DNA of 64,000 bases from JBBRYW01 sp038237235 (lineage in GTDB: Bacteria; Actinomycetota; Thermoleophilia; Gaiellales; Gaiellaceae): positions 1 through 64,000 of the forward strand of contig JBBRYW010000001.1 in assembly GCA_038237235.1 (NCBI GenBank), read 5' to 3'. This document shows, piece by piece, positions 7,256 to 16,439 of this stretch. The position numbers and the translations under genes were made by a program. A model generated the notes under the pieces. That model saw only the letters and a list, made by a program, of their open reading frames with translations. It searched no databases and was not told the origin of the DNA. Each line of letters begins with the position of its first letter. The stretch's first letter is position 1.

Positions 7256-8587
7256 GTGAGCCTCGAGGCGATGCCCGATCCGGTCGAGCCCGAGTTGTTC
7301 GAGGCGTCGTTTCCCCGGCAGGGCTTTCCAACCTACGAGTGGACGGAGCGGCCGCGCGACCTCCCGCGCACGGTCTGGACGAGCGAGACGACCCACCGAG
7401 ACGGCCAGCAGGGCGGGCTCCCACTCACCGTCCAGCACGGGATCCGCATCTACGAGCTGATGTGCGCCTTCACAGGCGCGAGCGGCGCGATCCGCCAGGC
7501 GGAGTTCTTCGTCTACCGGGAGGCCGATCGCCGGATCCTCGAGGGCGCACTCGACCGTTACCGGGGCGGCGCGCCCGTCGAGCCGACCACCTGGATTCGC
7601 GCGAGCGCCGAGGACGCCGCGCTCGTGGGCGAGATCGGCGTGCGTGAGACGGGCATGCTCGCCTCTGCCAGCGACTACCACACCTTCTACAAGTTCACGC
7701 CCGGCGGGCGACGCCGCGCGGCGGCCACCTATCTCGATGCCGTCCGTGCCGTCCTGGACGCCGGCCTGCGGCCCCGCCTCCACCTCGAGGACGCGACACG
7801 AGCGCCCGAAGACTTCATCGTGCCGTTCGCGGAGGCGGTCAAAGAGGCGGCGTCGACCTACTCGGACATCGCGCCGCCCAAGTTCCGTGTTTGCGACACG
7901 ATGGGCCTGGGGCTCCCATACGAGAACGTCGCCTGGCCCCGCTCGGTGCCCAAGCTCATCCGACGGCTGCGCGAGGCCGGGGTTGCCCCCGAGGAGCTCG
8001 AGTTCCATCCGCACAACGACACGCATCTCGTCGTTGCGAACTGCCTCGCCGCGATCCAGGCGGGCTGCGCCGCCGTCAACGGCACGCTCCTCGGCAAAGG
8101 CGAGCGGACCGGCAACGCTCCGCTCGAGGCAATCCTGCTTCACGCCGCGGGGATGGGGTGCCTCGGCGACGGGCCGGCGCCCGATTTCCACGCGCTCAAC
8201 GATCTCGCATCCCTCTACGAAGAGATGGGCGAGCCGATACCGCCCAAGTATCCGCTCTACGGCAGGGACGCCCATCGCACGCGCGCCGGCATCCACGCCG
8301 ATGGGCTCAACAAGTTCTGGTGGATGTACGCACCTTTCGACGTTCCGCGCCTGCTCGGCCGTCCACTCGAGATCAGCCTGACCCGCGACTCCGGACTCGC
8401 CGGCCTGATCTTTCTGGTCAAGCAGCACACCGGCACCGAGCGCACCAAGGACGATGAGCAGCTGCGGAGCATCCACGGCGAGCTCACGCGGCAGTTCGAT
8501 GCCGGCCGCCAGACGGCAGTCGAGTGGGAGGAGATCAGCGAGCTGCTCGGCGCGCCTGCCGGCCTTGCGCGGCCTGTTTCACCCTAG
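7256..8587 (+). CDS. DRE-TIM (HMGL-like) acyltransferase, Re-citrate-synthase-like
   Basis: A 443-residue TIM-barrel enzyme of the isopropylmalate/homocitrate synthase superfamily. Visible hallmarks are the DRE-type motif in ETTHRDGQQGG, the metal-binding HPHNDTHLVVAN and the GKGERTGNAPLEA loop. From memory, the segments IRQAEFF, SDYHTF, CDTMG, PRSVPKLIR and AGIHADGL resemble clostridial Re-citrate synthase more than LeuA, which is inference. The LeuA regulatory C-terminal domain is absent. It would condense acetyl-CoA with a 2-oxoacid (oxaloacetate if Re-citrate synthase). It is transcribed divergently from an Si-type citrate synthase relative. Confidence 0.72.
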   Translation: MSLEAMPDPVEPELFEASFPRQGFPTYEWTERPRDLPRTVWTSETTHRDGQQGGLPLTVQHGIRIYELMCAFTGASGAIRQAEFFVYREADRRILEGALDRYRGGAPVEPTTWIRASAEDAALVGEIGVRETGMLASASDYHTFYKFTPGGRRRAAATYLDAVRAVLDAGLRPRLHLEDATRAPEDFIVPFAEAVKEAASTYSDIAPPKFRVCDTMGLGLPYENVAWPRSVPKLIRRLREAGVAPEELEFHPHNDTHLVVANCLAAIQAGCAAVNGTLLGKGERTGNAPLEAILLHAAGMGCLGDGPAPDFHALNDLASLYEEMGEPIPPKYPLYGRDAHRTRAGIHADGLNKFWWMYAPFDVPRLLGRPLEISLTRDSGLAGLIFLVKQHTGTERTKDDEQLRSIHGELTRQFDAGRQTAVEWEEISELLGAPAGLARPVSP

Positions 8588-8617
8588 CGACGAGCCCGAC
8601 CACACGCCGGCTTTCCC

Positions 8618-8623
8618 TACAAT
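8618..8623 (+). promoter_or_regulatory. -10 element for the MoxR operon
   Basis: TACAAT lies 9 nt before the ATG of the MoxR gene, with no ribosome binding site between. It probably drives the operon through about 14.1 kb from a nearly leaderless start. Confidence 0.5.
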
Positions 8624-8632
8624 CTCAGCCCC

Positions 8633-9673
8633 ATGGACTCCAGCGAGGCAACGCCGCTCCGAGAAACCGACCGCGTCGAGCGGGCGGCCGGCATCGCGGT
8701 GCGCTTCCTGGACAACATCGAGCACGTCGTCTACGGCAAGCGCGACGAGATCAAGCTCGTGCTGGCCGCGCTCGCCTGCGAGGGCCACGTGCTGTTCGAG
8801 GACGTCCCCGGAACCGCGAAGACGGTGCTCGCGCGTGCGATCGCAGGGAGCATCGAGGGCGCGAACCAGTCGCGCATCCAGTGCACGCCCGACCTGCAGC
8901 CGACCGACGTCACGGGGCTCTCGATCTTCAACCAGAAGGACCGCGACTTCGAGTTCCGGCCGGGGCCTATCTTCGCGAACGTGCTCCTGGTCGACGAGGT
9001 CAACCGCGCCATGCCGAAGACGCAGTCCGCCCTGCTCGAGGCGATGGCCGAGCACCAGGTGACGGTGGACGGCGTCACGCGCCACCTGCCTGACCCGTTC
9101 CTCCTGCTCGCGACCGAGAACCCGATCGAGCACGAGGGCACGTTCCCGCTCCCGGAGGCGCAGCTCGACCGCTTCTTTCTGATGATGACGCTGGGCTATC
9201 CCGACGCCGACGACGAGCTCCGGGTCGTGAGCGACCAGCGCCACGGCCACCCGCTCGGCCGCTTGCGCCCCGTCGTCACGGTGGAGGACGTCAAGGAGCT
9301 GCAGGGCGCGGTGGAGGACGTCTACATCGACGAGCTGATCCAGCGCTGGATCGTCGACCTCGTCCGGACCACGCGTGAGCTCGACGCGGTGGCGATCGGC
9401 GCGTCCGTTCGCGGCAGCATCGCACTCGAGCGCGTGTGCCGGGCCTGGGCGCTTCTCGACGACCGCACCTATGTCACACCGGACGACGTCGATCGTCTCT
9501 TCTTACCCGTGCTGGGTCATCGGATCATCTTTACCCCCATCTTCCTGGCGGAATCGCGCTCGATCGGCTGGGACACGGCGCTCCGCCGCTTCCGCGACGA
9601 GTGCTTCGGGCGCGTCCACCGTCCAGAGCCCGCCTGGGAGCCCGAGGTCGTGGCGGTCGGGCCTCACTCGTAG
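8633..9673 (+). CDS. MoxR-family AAA+ ATPase
   Basis: A 346-residue MoxR ATPase: Walker A EDVPGTAKT near residue 60, Walker B LLVDEVNRA, sensor-1 ATENP, then a C-terminal lid domain. MoxR ATPases act as chaperones with VWA-domain proteins and are thought to insert metals or mature protein complexes at the membrane. It heads an operon with DUF58 and two VWA proteins, the standard MoxR-DUF58-VWA layout. Confidence 0.92.
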   Translation: MDSSEATPLRETDRVERAAGIAVRFLDNIEHVVYGKRDEIKLVLAALACEGHVLFEDVPGTAKTVLARAIAGSIEGANQSRIQCTPDLQPTDVTGLSIFNQKDRDFEFRPGPIFANVLLVDEVNRAMPKTQSALLEAMAEHQVTVDGVTRHLPDPFLLLATENPIEHEGTFPLPEAQLDRFFLMMTLGYPDADDELRVVSDQRHGHPLGRLRPVVTVEDVKELQGAVEDVYIDELIQRWIVDLVRTTRELDAVAIGASVRGSIALERVCRAWALLDDRTYVTPDDVDRLFLPVLGHRIIFTPIFLAESRSIGWDTALRRFRDECFGRVHRPEPAWEPEVVAVGPHS

Positions 9674-9705
9674 TGGGCTCTGAGCTGGCAGCAACCAGCT
9701 GACGT

Positions 9706-10656
9706 GTGAGGCTCCGGGAGCCGGCCTTTCCGCTCGTGCCGCGCCGCCGGCTCGTGGGGCTGGCGTTCGGCTCGATGCAGAGCGCGCGGCGCGGAACCGG
9801 TTCGGACGTCGCCGGCTCGCGCCCGTACCGATCCGGAGACGACGTCAGCACGATCGACTGGAATGCGTCGGCGCGGCTCTCGGCCGCGCGCGACACTGAC
9901 GAGTTCATCGTCCGCGAGCGTTTCGCCGACGAAGCGCCGCGCGTCGTGATCCTGTGCGACCGCCGCCCGGAGATGGCCCTCTTCCCGCGCGAGTTCCCCT
10001 GGCTCTCGAAGCCTGAGGCGATGCGCGCCGCCGGCGAGACGATCACGGACAGCGCGGTCGCCTCGCGCGGGTACGTCGGTTACCTCGATCTCGCGAACGT
10101 GGCTAACCCGGACGAAGGCGAGCGGACGCCGGAACCCTTCTGGCGCCCAGCAAATAGCCAGACGCAGCCCTGGCGCGTCAAGGAGAGCCACCTCGTCTAC
10201 CCGAACTTCTTCGCGCCCCCAGACAATCTGACGCGCGCGATCACGTACCTCACGACGATGCGCGGTGGACTGACCCCGGGCACGTTCCTCTTCGTTCTGT
10301 CTGACTTTCTCGTGCCGCCGCAGTCTCAAATATGGATGACGGCGCTCGAGCGACGCTGGGATCTCGTCCCGGTGGTGATCCAAGATCCGGTGTGGGAGCA
10401 GACGTTCCCGGGCATCGGCGCGGTTGTCGTCCCGTTCGCAGACTCCAGCGGCGGCGTGAGCTACGTGCGTCTCTCACGCGCCGAGGCGGGCGAGCGGAAG
10501 GCGGCGAACGAGCGAAGGCGCGCGGAGCTGATCCAAGGCTTCCGCGAGATCGGCGTGGAGCCTGTCTCCATCTCGACGAGCGACCGCGAGCTGGTCTTCG
10601 ATGAGTTCGCGAGCTGGGCCGAGCAGCGGCTCTACAATCGGAGGCGCGGGTGGTAG
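9706..10656 (+). CDS. DUF58 protein
   Basis: A 316-residue protein with the DUF58 core: the GSRPYRSGDDVSTIDWNASARL segment near residues 38-60, followed by a VWA-like fold lacking a clear MIDAS. DUF58 proteins almost always accompany MoxR ATPases; the molecular role is unknown. Its end overlaps the next gene by 7 nt, supporting translational coupling. Confidence 0.87.
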   Translation: MRLREPAFPLVPRRRLVGLAFGSMQSARRGTGSDVAGSRPYRSGDDVSTIDWNASARLSAARDTDEFIVRERFADEAPRVVILCDRRPEMALFPREFPWLSKPEAMRAAGETITDSAVASRGYVGYLDLANVANPDEGERTPEPFWRPANSQTQPWRVKESHLVYPNFFAPPDNLTRAITYLTTMRGGLTPGTFLFVLSDFLVPPQSQIWMTALERRWDLVPVVIQDPVWEQTFPGIGAVVVPFADSSGGVSYVRLSRAEAGERKAANERRRAELIQGFREIGVEPVSISTSDRELVFDEFASWAEQRLYNRRRGW

Positions 10657-11639
10657 AGGGGGGGCGCAGGCATGCCCGGGCGCTCGCCGCCGTCGCGCTC
10701 GCGCTCGTCGCGGCGGTCGCCGTCGTCCTCCTCGCACGGGCAGGCGGGAGCCGGCAGGAGCTGCTCGCCGGTCGAACGTCGATCGCGGTCAAGACGTCGC
10801 TCTCGCCTGGGGAGCACCTCTTCGCCGACTCACCCCTCGCCCGCCTCGACGTACTGGTAAACCGGCGCCTGGTCGACCCGGGCACCGTGCGCGTCGACGC
10901 CTCGTTTAAGCCCTACCGCGTCGTGCAGGCCCTTCCGCATGTCAGGAAGCAGATCGGCGACGCGACACGCCTGGAGTTCCGGTATCGGATCGACTGCCTC
11001 GGCCCTCCCTGCGTGCCGCGCAAGGAGCGCCGCGACTACCGCCTTCCTGACGCGAGGATCACGTACCTCACGCGAGCGGAGCGTCGCTCGCGCGCCGAGG
11101 CTGCGGCCTGGCCGCTTCTCTCGGTCGTCTCACGGGTCAAGCGGTCCGACCTCACCGACCGCCGCTTCGTCGACGCGCTCGACCCCCTGCCGGCCGCGAG
11201 CTACCGCATTGGGCCGAACCTGCTCGCAGGCGTGTTGCTCGGGTTGTCGCTCCTGCTCGTGCTCGGCACTGGAGCCGCGGCGGCGATGCGGCTCCGGGGG
11301 CCTGCGCCGCCGGCGAAGCCGGCGGGCGCGCGCCCTGCCGCTCCGCTCTCGCCGCTCGAGCAGGCACTCGCGCTCGTCGAGCGGGCCCTCGCGGGGCAGG
11401 GGGTCGAGGAGCAGCGGAAGGCGCTCGAGCGCCTCGGGCGCGAGTTGGTCGCGTGCGACCGGCGCGATCTGGCCGGAGAGGCGCGCCGGCTCGGCTGGTC
11501 GCGAACCGGGCCTTCTGCCGGCGAGACGCGAGCGCTGTCCGACCGGGTTCGGCGCGAGGTGCTGGGCGAGACGGAGCCGCCGCCCACCGAGGTCGAGCGC
11601 GTTGCCGCGGAGCACGCGCTCGCAGGGAGAAGCGGCTAA
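10650..11639 (+). CDS. Membrane-anchored protein of the MoxR operon, BatD-like position
   Basis: A 329-residue protein with an N-terminal membrane helix (about 12-29), an extracytoplasmic region of about 150 residues, a second helix (about 190-212) and a charged cytoplasmic tail. Sequence alone does not identify it. Position and topology resemble the BatD/protein-interaction partners of MoxR systems. It overlaps DUF58 by 7 nt and its TAA shares one base with the next ATG. Confidence 0.7.
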   Translation: MVEGGRRHARALAAVALALVAAVAVVLLARAGGSRQELLAGRTSIAVKTSLSPGEHLFADSPLARLDVLVNRRLVDPGTVRVDASFKPYRVVQALPHVRKQIGDATRLEFRYRIDCLGPPCVPRKERRDYRLPDARITYLTRAERRSRAEAAAWPLLSVVSRVKRSDLTDRRFVDALDPLPAASYRIGPNLLAGVLLGLSLLLVLGTGAAAAMRLRGPAPPAKPAGARPAAPLSPLEQALALVERALAGQGVEEQRKALERLGRELVACDRRDLAGEARRLGWSRTGPSAGETRALSDRVRREVLGETEPPPTEVERVAAEHALAGRSG

Positions 11640-12499
11640 TGGCGGTTGCGCGGCCGCTGCCGCGGCGCCTGCCGCGCCGCCGTCGGGACGCGATCCCGCT
11701 CGCCGACGCGCTTGGCTTTCGCGATCACGGGAGACGGCACGCGCTCCTGCGAGCCGCCCTCGCGGCGCTCCTCCTGGGGCTTCTGGCCTTCGCGTTCGTG
11801 GCGGCGCGCCAGTTGCCGAGCGCGCAGAGTGGGGTGCTGCCGCCGGGTCGAAGCGGCGTGGTCGTGCTCGATCTCTCCTCGAGCATCAACGCCCGCGAGA
11901 ACGGCGCGATCCACAGCGCTCTCGAGCGCCTCTCCTCGACGGGCGACCGCTACGGGCTCGTGCTCTTCTCCGACGACGCGTACGAGGCGCTGCCGCCCGG
12001 CATGCCTGCGAGGGAGCTGAAGCCCCTGCTCCAGTTCTACGAGCCCGCCAGGGGCTCAGGCGAGGACGCGCGAGCCACGCCCTGGTCCTTCGACTTCCGT
12101 GGCGGCACCCGGATCTCGGCGGGGCTCAAGATGGCGCTCGAGATCCTGCAGCGCGACCAGGTCAGGAAGGGCGCGATCGTGTTGATCAGCGACCTGTTCG
12201 ACGCGGCCAGCGACGCGACGGCGCTCAAGCAGACAGTTCTCCGGGTCTACGACCGGCACGTGAAGATGCGCGTGGTGGCTCTCGCGCCGGGCTCCGCCGA
12301 CGCGCGCTTCTTCAGGGACGTACTCGGCAAGCAGGGAAAGGTGACGGGAGCCAAGGGACTTCCAGAGTCGGCGAAGCGAGCGCCGCTCACCGGCGCGTTT
12401 CCGTTCTGGTTGGCCGTCTGCGCAGGCGGGCTGATTCTGCTGCTCGGGTTGAACGAGCTGCTGTGCGCCCGGCTCGCCTGGCGGAGGGCCGCGGCGTGA
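11639..12499 (+). CDS. VWA-domain membrane protein (MoxR operon)
   Basis: A 286-residue protein: membrane helix at about 38-58, a von Willebrand A domain with MIDAS motif DLSSS (in VVLDLSSSINA), and a C-terminal helix. I chose the ATG at 11639, which overlaps the upstream TAA, over in-frame codons further upstream that would run through the previous gene. VWA proteins bind Mg2+ and ligands and pair with the MoxR ATPase. The next gene overlaps its stop (GTGA). Confidence 0.87.
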   Translation: MAVARPLPRRLPRRRRDAIPLADALGFRDHGRRHALLRAALAALLLGLLAFAFVAARQLPSAQSGVLPPGRSGVVVLDLSSSINARENGAIHSALERLSSTGDRYGLVLFSDDAYEALPPGMPARELKPLLQFYEPARGSGEDARATPWSFDFRGGTRISAGLKMALEILQRDQVRKGAIVLISDLFDAASDATALKQTVLRVYDRHVKMRVVALAPGSADARFFRDVLGKQGKVTGAKGLPESAKRAPLTGAFPFWLAVCAGGLILLLGLNELLCARLAWRRAAA

Positions 12500-13119
12500 G
12501 GCGCCTGCGTCTCCCGGCGGCCGCTGCTCTCGCGATCCTCGTCGCGGCCGGCCTCGCGGTGACGTCCGCGCGGGTCAAGCAGTTCGGCGACGACTTGCGG
12601 CGCGCCGACCTGCGCTTCGAGGTCGCGAGGTCATCCCAGGGAGATATCTGGGACGGCTCCCGCCTTCGCTCGGGCGTCCTGAGCGGGGTGCTGGGCGCTA
12701 ACGACGACCTCGTCTTTCGCAGGGCCGCGCATCTGTTTCGGCGGAGCCAGCTCAACGTCGTCAGCGTGCTCACGTCGCCTGACCAGCTTCGCGCCGAGTC
12801 GACGATCGCGCTCGAGCGCTTCGACAAGAGCGACAGGAACCGAATCCGTCGGTCTCGCACCGCCAACCTGCTGGCGATTATGTCGTACAAGGATGCGTCG
12901 TACGACGCGCGGAACGCCGACTCGCTGCTGCGCCGGAGCGCCGACGAGTTCCGGCGGGCGATTCGGCTCGATTCGGGCAACGAGGCCGCGAAGTTCAACC
13001 TCGAGCTTCTCCTGCAGCTCCAGAAGGTCGAGCGGGGCTCGTTCGCGATCCGCTCAGGCGGCGCGTCCGCGACGTCGGGGGGGATCACGGGCGCGAAGCC
13101 TGCGGGCAGAGGCTACTGA
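12496..13119 (+). CDS. TPR-like membrane-anchored protein (MoxR operon)
   Basis: A 207-residue protein with an N-terminal signal/anchor helix and a helical region containing a tetratricopeptide-like stretch (ADEFRRAIRLDSGNEAAKFNLE). The GTG start overlaps the upstream TGA by 4 nt, and the downstream GTG follows its own stop directly. TPR proteins of the BatE/BatC type occupy this place in MoxR operons, which suggests a scaffold for the VWA proteins. Confidence 0.78.
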   Translation: MRRLRLPAAAALAILVAAGLAVTSARVKQFGDDLRRADLRFEVARSSQGDIWDGSRLRSGVLSGVLGANDDLVFRRAAHLFRRSQLNVVSVLTSPDQLRAESTIALERFDKSDRNRIRRSRTANLLAIMSYKDASYDARNADSLLRRSADEFRRAIRLDSGNEAAKFNLELLLQLQKVERGSFAIRSGGASATSGGITGAKPAGRGY

Positions 13120-14085
13120 GTGTCGGTCTCGTTCCTGACCCCGCGGGCCGCCCTCGTCGGGCTGAGCGTGCTCGTTCCGCTCGCGGCGTTTGTCCTCGTC
13201 GAGTGGCGTGCCGCTCGCGTGCGGTCGCAGATGCGCCTGGCGGGGCCGTCGCTTCTCTCGCGGCTCCCGCTGCTCGCCGCTCTGCTCGCCGTCGCTGGTC
13301 TCGTCGCGCTTGCGAGCGCGCAGCCTCTCCTCGAGCGCTCGCAGACGAGGTACGAGCGGACGGACGCGGCCGCCTACGTCGTTCTCGACACCTCGCGCTC
13401 CATGCTCGCCGCGGAGGGCGTCCGCAAGCCGACGCGGTTCGCGCGCGCGAAGCAGGCGGCGCTCGCACTGCGGGCAGCGATCCCCGACGTGCCGGTGGGG
13501 CTCGCGTCGATGACCGACCGCATCCTGCCGCACGTCTTTCCGACCCTGGAGACGGACGTCTTCAAGGCCACGCTCCAGCGCTCGCTCGGGATCGAGCGAC
13601 CTCCGCCCTCGAGTGCCTCGGACATCCGCACCACCGACTACGGCTCCCTCTCAGCGCTGGCCAACCAGAACTTCTTTCCGCCCGGTCGAAAGCGGCGGCT
13701 CGTGCTAGTGCTGACGGACGGCGAGAGCATTCCGCTCGTCGCGTCATACCTGCGCGAGCTCTACTTCACCGGTCCGCACATTCGCACCATCTTTGTTCGC
13801 TTCTGGTCCGAGACCGAACGGGTCTACCGGAAGGGCAAGCCCGAGCCGCGGTACCGGCCGGATCCGGCGAGCGGGACTCAGATCTCCCACGTGGCAACAA
13901 CCATGGGCGGCAAGCTCTTCAGCGAGGCGAGGCTCCGTGACGCGATTCGCGCGGAGCGCGCTTTCGTGGGCGACGGCCTCAAGATCAAGGTGAAGAGCGA
14001 CCGCCGCCCGATGGCGCTCGCCCCGTTCAGCGTGCTCGCGGCGATCTTCCCGCTCGGCTTCCTTCTCTGGCGGAGAAACCTCTAG
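13120..14085 (+). CDS. VWA-domain membrane protein, BatA/BatB-like
   Basis: A 321-residue protein with two N-terminal membrane helices, a VWA domain with MIDAS DTSRS (in VVLDTSRSMLA) and downstream Thr/Asp elements (LTDGES), then a C-terminal helix. This is the BatA/BatB topology. It is the last gene of the tightly packed MoxR operon and starts immediately after the TPR gene stop. Confidence 0.87.
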   Translation: MSVSFLTPRAALVGLSVLVPLAAFVLVEWRAARVRSQMRLAGPSLLSRLPLLAALLAVAGLVALASAQPLLERSQTRYERTDAAAYVVLDTSRSMLAAEGVRKPTRFARAKQAALALRAAIPDVPVGLASMTDRILPHVFPTLETDVFKATLQRSLGIERPPPSSASDIRTTDYGSLSALANQNFFPPGRKRRLVLVLTDGESIPLVASYLRELYFTGPHIRTIFVRFWSETERVYRKGKPEPRYRPDPASGTQISHVATTMGGKLFSEARLRDAIRAERAFVGDGLKIKVKSDRRPMALAPFSVLAAIFPLGFLLWRRNL

Positions 14086-14122
14086 CACCTGCTCCGGCGC
14101 CCGCCCCCGCTACCCTCCCAGT

Positions 14123-14476
14123 GTGCGCCGATTGCTTCTTGTCGTCCTGCCGCTCTTGGCGGGCCTTTTCTTCGCGCAGACGGCCGCCACGGCCCGCGAG
14201 TCTCTCCTGTACGCGACGGTCGGACCAGGGCCGATTCTGTCCCTGGATACAGGGCAGGAGAAGTCCGTCACCCGCGTCAAGGCAGGGCGCTACTACATCG
14301 TGGTGCGCGACCGCTCGGTGATCCGGAACTTCCACCTGCGCGGTCCGGGCATCGATCGGCGGACACCCGTAAAGAAGGTGCACGCATACGAGTGGCACCT
14401 CCGGCTGCGGAAAGGCGTCTACACATACCTGTCGGATCCGCAGAGTCGAACGAAGAAGCGGTTCCGGGTCGTCTGA
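14123..14476 (+). CDS. Small secreted protein of unknown function
   Basis: A 117-residue protein with a clear signal peptide (about 1-24, cleavage near TAATA-RES) and a short beta-rich mature domain, possibly cupredoxin-like (NFHLRGPGID suggests such a fold, but no copper-site Cys is present). GTG start; TACCCT at 14111-14116 is a possible -10 six nt upstream. The downstream secreted gene follows after 13 nt. Confidence 0.68.
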   Translation: MRRLLLVVLPLLAGLFFAQTAATARESLLYATVGPGPILSLDTGQEKSVTRVKAGRYYIVVRDRSVIRNFHLRGPGIDRRTPVKKVHAYEWHLRLRKGVYTYLSDPQSRTKKRFRVV

Positions 14477-14489
14477 AGCGCCGCTCGCC

Positions 14490-15536
14490 GTGAGGCGCCG
14501 ATGGCTCCCGATCCTCTCGCTCGCCGGACTGGCCGCCGCCCTCGCCGTCGGGGCAGCGGCTGGATCGGCGCCGCCCGCCCCAGCCGAGGGCGACGTCTAC
14601 CGGCTCCAGGTGACTGCGACAGCCGCACAGGGCGCCGAGAGCTGGACCGAGTGGGTGGCGCCCGTCTCCGGGCGCTGGCGGATCGAGGCAGACCGAACCT
14701 ACGTCTACACGGGGGGCGCGTACATCGTGCTGACCGACGGCGAAGGCGCGTACGTTCGGACCGGCTCGGCCAGCTTCCTGGGCACTCTCCCAGGCCGTGC
14801 CGTGAGTCGCGAACCGCTGCACGCCTACCTGACCGGCGACTCGGCCGGCGTCACGGCGACGAAGCTTCCCGACGGCCGAACGGAGCTCGGCTTTCGGCGT
14901 GGGACGATCTCGTACGTCGCGGTGATCGAGGAGAAGATCTCCGCCGCCGACGCCGAGGCGAGAAAGTTATTCAGCGTGCCGGTCGACCGGGTGACGAGCT
15001 CCACGACGGAGCGGCGGGTGGGCGAGCGGACGGCGCAGACGGTCTCGGCCTACTGGCTCGGCACCGTGTACTCACGCTGGAGAGCCACCACCGCAGTCGA
15101 GCAGTACGCCGGGCCCTCCCCCGACCAGCGATCGCGCGAGTCGCCTCCGCGTGAGCCGGTTACGTCGTACGTGGTCTTCTATGAGCTGGCGAATGCCCGG
15201 GGGAAGAGCAGCGCGCTTCCGGGGCAGCGCCCGCCGCCGGGAGAGATCCGAGTGCTGAGCCAGTCCGTCACGAGCTGGGTCGCCCAGCGGGCGATTGCCG
15301 CGTACAACGGCCGAAACGGCGATCTGCGCTACCGGCCGTGGCCGCGGACGACCGTCATCCTCCCCAGCGGGGAGAAGGCGACGGTCATTCCCGATTTCTC
15401 GGCGGGAGCGGCGCCGCTGCGAAGGGGCTTCGCAGTGATCACGAAGACTGCGCTCGTCAACGTGAGCGGCTCCTTCAAGCCGGCGGCCATCTCTGCCGTC
15501 GCGCAGCGCCTGCGTCCCCTCGCTCCGAGCCGCTGA
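14490..15536 (+). CDS. Secreted or lipid-anchored protein of unknown function
   Basis: A 348-residue protein with an N-terminal signal sequence (about 1-25) and a long beta-rich exported domain. No domain is recognised. There is no lipobox Cys, so it is probably a soluble secreted or tethered protein. It sits 13 nt after the small secreted gene and 6 nt before the YihY gene, as part of one run of plus-strand genes. Confidence 0.68.
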   Translation: MRRRWLPILSLAGLAAALAVGAAAGSAPPAPAEGDVYRLQVTATAAQGAESWTEWVAPVSGRWRIEADRTYVYTGGAYIVLTDGEGAYVRTGSASFLGTLPGRAVSREPLHAYLTGDSAGVTATKLPDGRTELGFRRGTISYVAVIEEKISAADAEARKLFSVPVDRVTSSTTERRVGERTAQTVSAYWLGTVYSRWRATTAVEQYAGPSPDQRSRESPPREPVTSYVVFYELANARGKSSALPGQRPPPGEIRVLSQSVTSWVAQRAIAAYNGRNGDLRYRPWPRTTVILPSGEKATVIPDFSAGAAPLRRGFAVITKTALVNVSGSFKPAAISAVAQRLRPLAPSR

Positions 15537-15542
15537 GGCTCG

Positions 15543-16439
15543 CTGAGCGCCACCCGCAAGCGAGGCCGGCTCGACTCGCGCGAGCTGTCCGACCTCTGGC
15601 AGACGTTCTCACGCCGCGCCGGTCGGCACTCGCTGCTTCTCTACTCGTCGGCGATCGCGTTCCGCGCGCTCGTCTCTCTGATCCCGCTGACGCTGCTCGG
15701 CCTCGGGCTGCTCGGCGCGTTCAGGTTGAAGAGCGTCTGGCGCGACTCGCTCGCGCCGCCGATCAAGCACCGCGTCACGCCGCCGGTCTACGACGCGATC
15801 AACTTCTCGGTCGAGAAGATCCTCCACGACGGGTCAACTGGCCTCATCGCGCTCGCCTCGGTGCTCGCCCTCTGGAATCTCGCAGTCGGGATGCGGACGA
15901 TCATGCAGGCGCTGAACACGATCCACGAGACCGAGGAGACAAGGTCGTTGCTGCACCGGGCCGCGCTCTCGCTGGCGCTCGCGGTCGTGGTCGGCGTCTG
16001 CCTGCTCGCGAGCGTCCTGGTGGTGACAGTGGCGCCGAGGATCGCCGACGGCGGGCTCGGCGTATTGGTCGGAATCGGGCGCTGGCTCGTGGCCGCCGCG
16101 CTGCTGGGCGCTGCTGTCGGGATGCTTCTTCGCTACGCGCCGGCCGAGCGACCGGAGGTGGGCTGGGAGAGCGTCGGCTCCGTGCTCGTGATCGTCAGCT
16201 GGGTCGTCGCCTCACTGCTCTTTCGCGTGTGGGCGACCTCGGTGGCGGACTTCAAGACCGCGGTCGGCAGCCTCACGGTGTTTCTCGTCTTGACCGCGTA
16301 CATCTTCACCTCCTCCGCGATCTTCCTCGTCGGCGTCGAGCTGGACGAGGTGCTTCGGCAGGAAAGCGGGGGCAAGCCGCGCGGGTTCGCCCAGCTCGTG
16401 CGCGAGCTGCTCGCGCCCGGCCCAGCGGCCAATGGCTAA
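15543..16439 (+). CDS. YihY/BrkB-family membrane protein
   Basis: Six predicted membrane helices and the family stretch HRVTPPVYDAINFSVEKIL, then NLAVGMRTIMQALNTIHE. The first ATG/GTG/TTG (15723) would remove the first helix. The frame is open back to a CTG at 15543, six nt after the previous stop and preceded by GAGG. With that start the protein has 298 residues, normal for the family. I therefore infer a CTG start. Function of YihY proteins is unclear despite old RNase BN naming. It ends convergently with the next gene, overlapping by 4 nt. Confidence 0.82.
   Translation: MSATRKRGRLDSRELSDLWQTFSRRAGRHSLLLYSSAIAFRALVSLIPLTLLGLGLLGAFRLKSVWRDSLAPPIKHRVTPPVYDAINFSVEKILHDGSTGLIALASVLALWNLAVGMRTIMQALNTIHETEETRSLLHRAALSLALAVVVGVCLLASVLVVTVAPRIADGGLGVLVGIGRWLVAAALLGAAVGMLLRYAPAERPEVGWESVGSVLVIVSWVVASLLFRVWATSVADFKTAVGSLTVFLVLTAYIFTSSAIFLVGVELDEVLRQESGGKPRGFAQLVRELLAPGPAANG

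Noticed and set aside
15726..16439. YihY gene starting at 15723-15726
   Set aside because: That start removes conserved N-terminal residues and the first helix that are encoded in frame back to the CTG at 15543.
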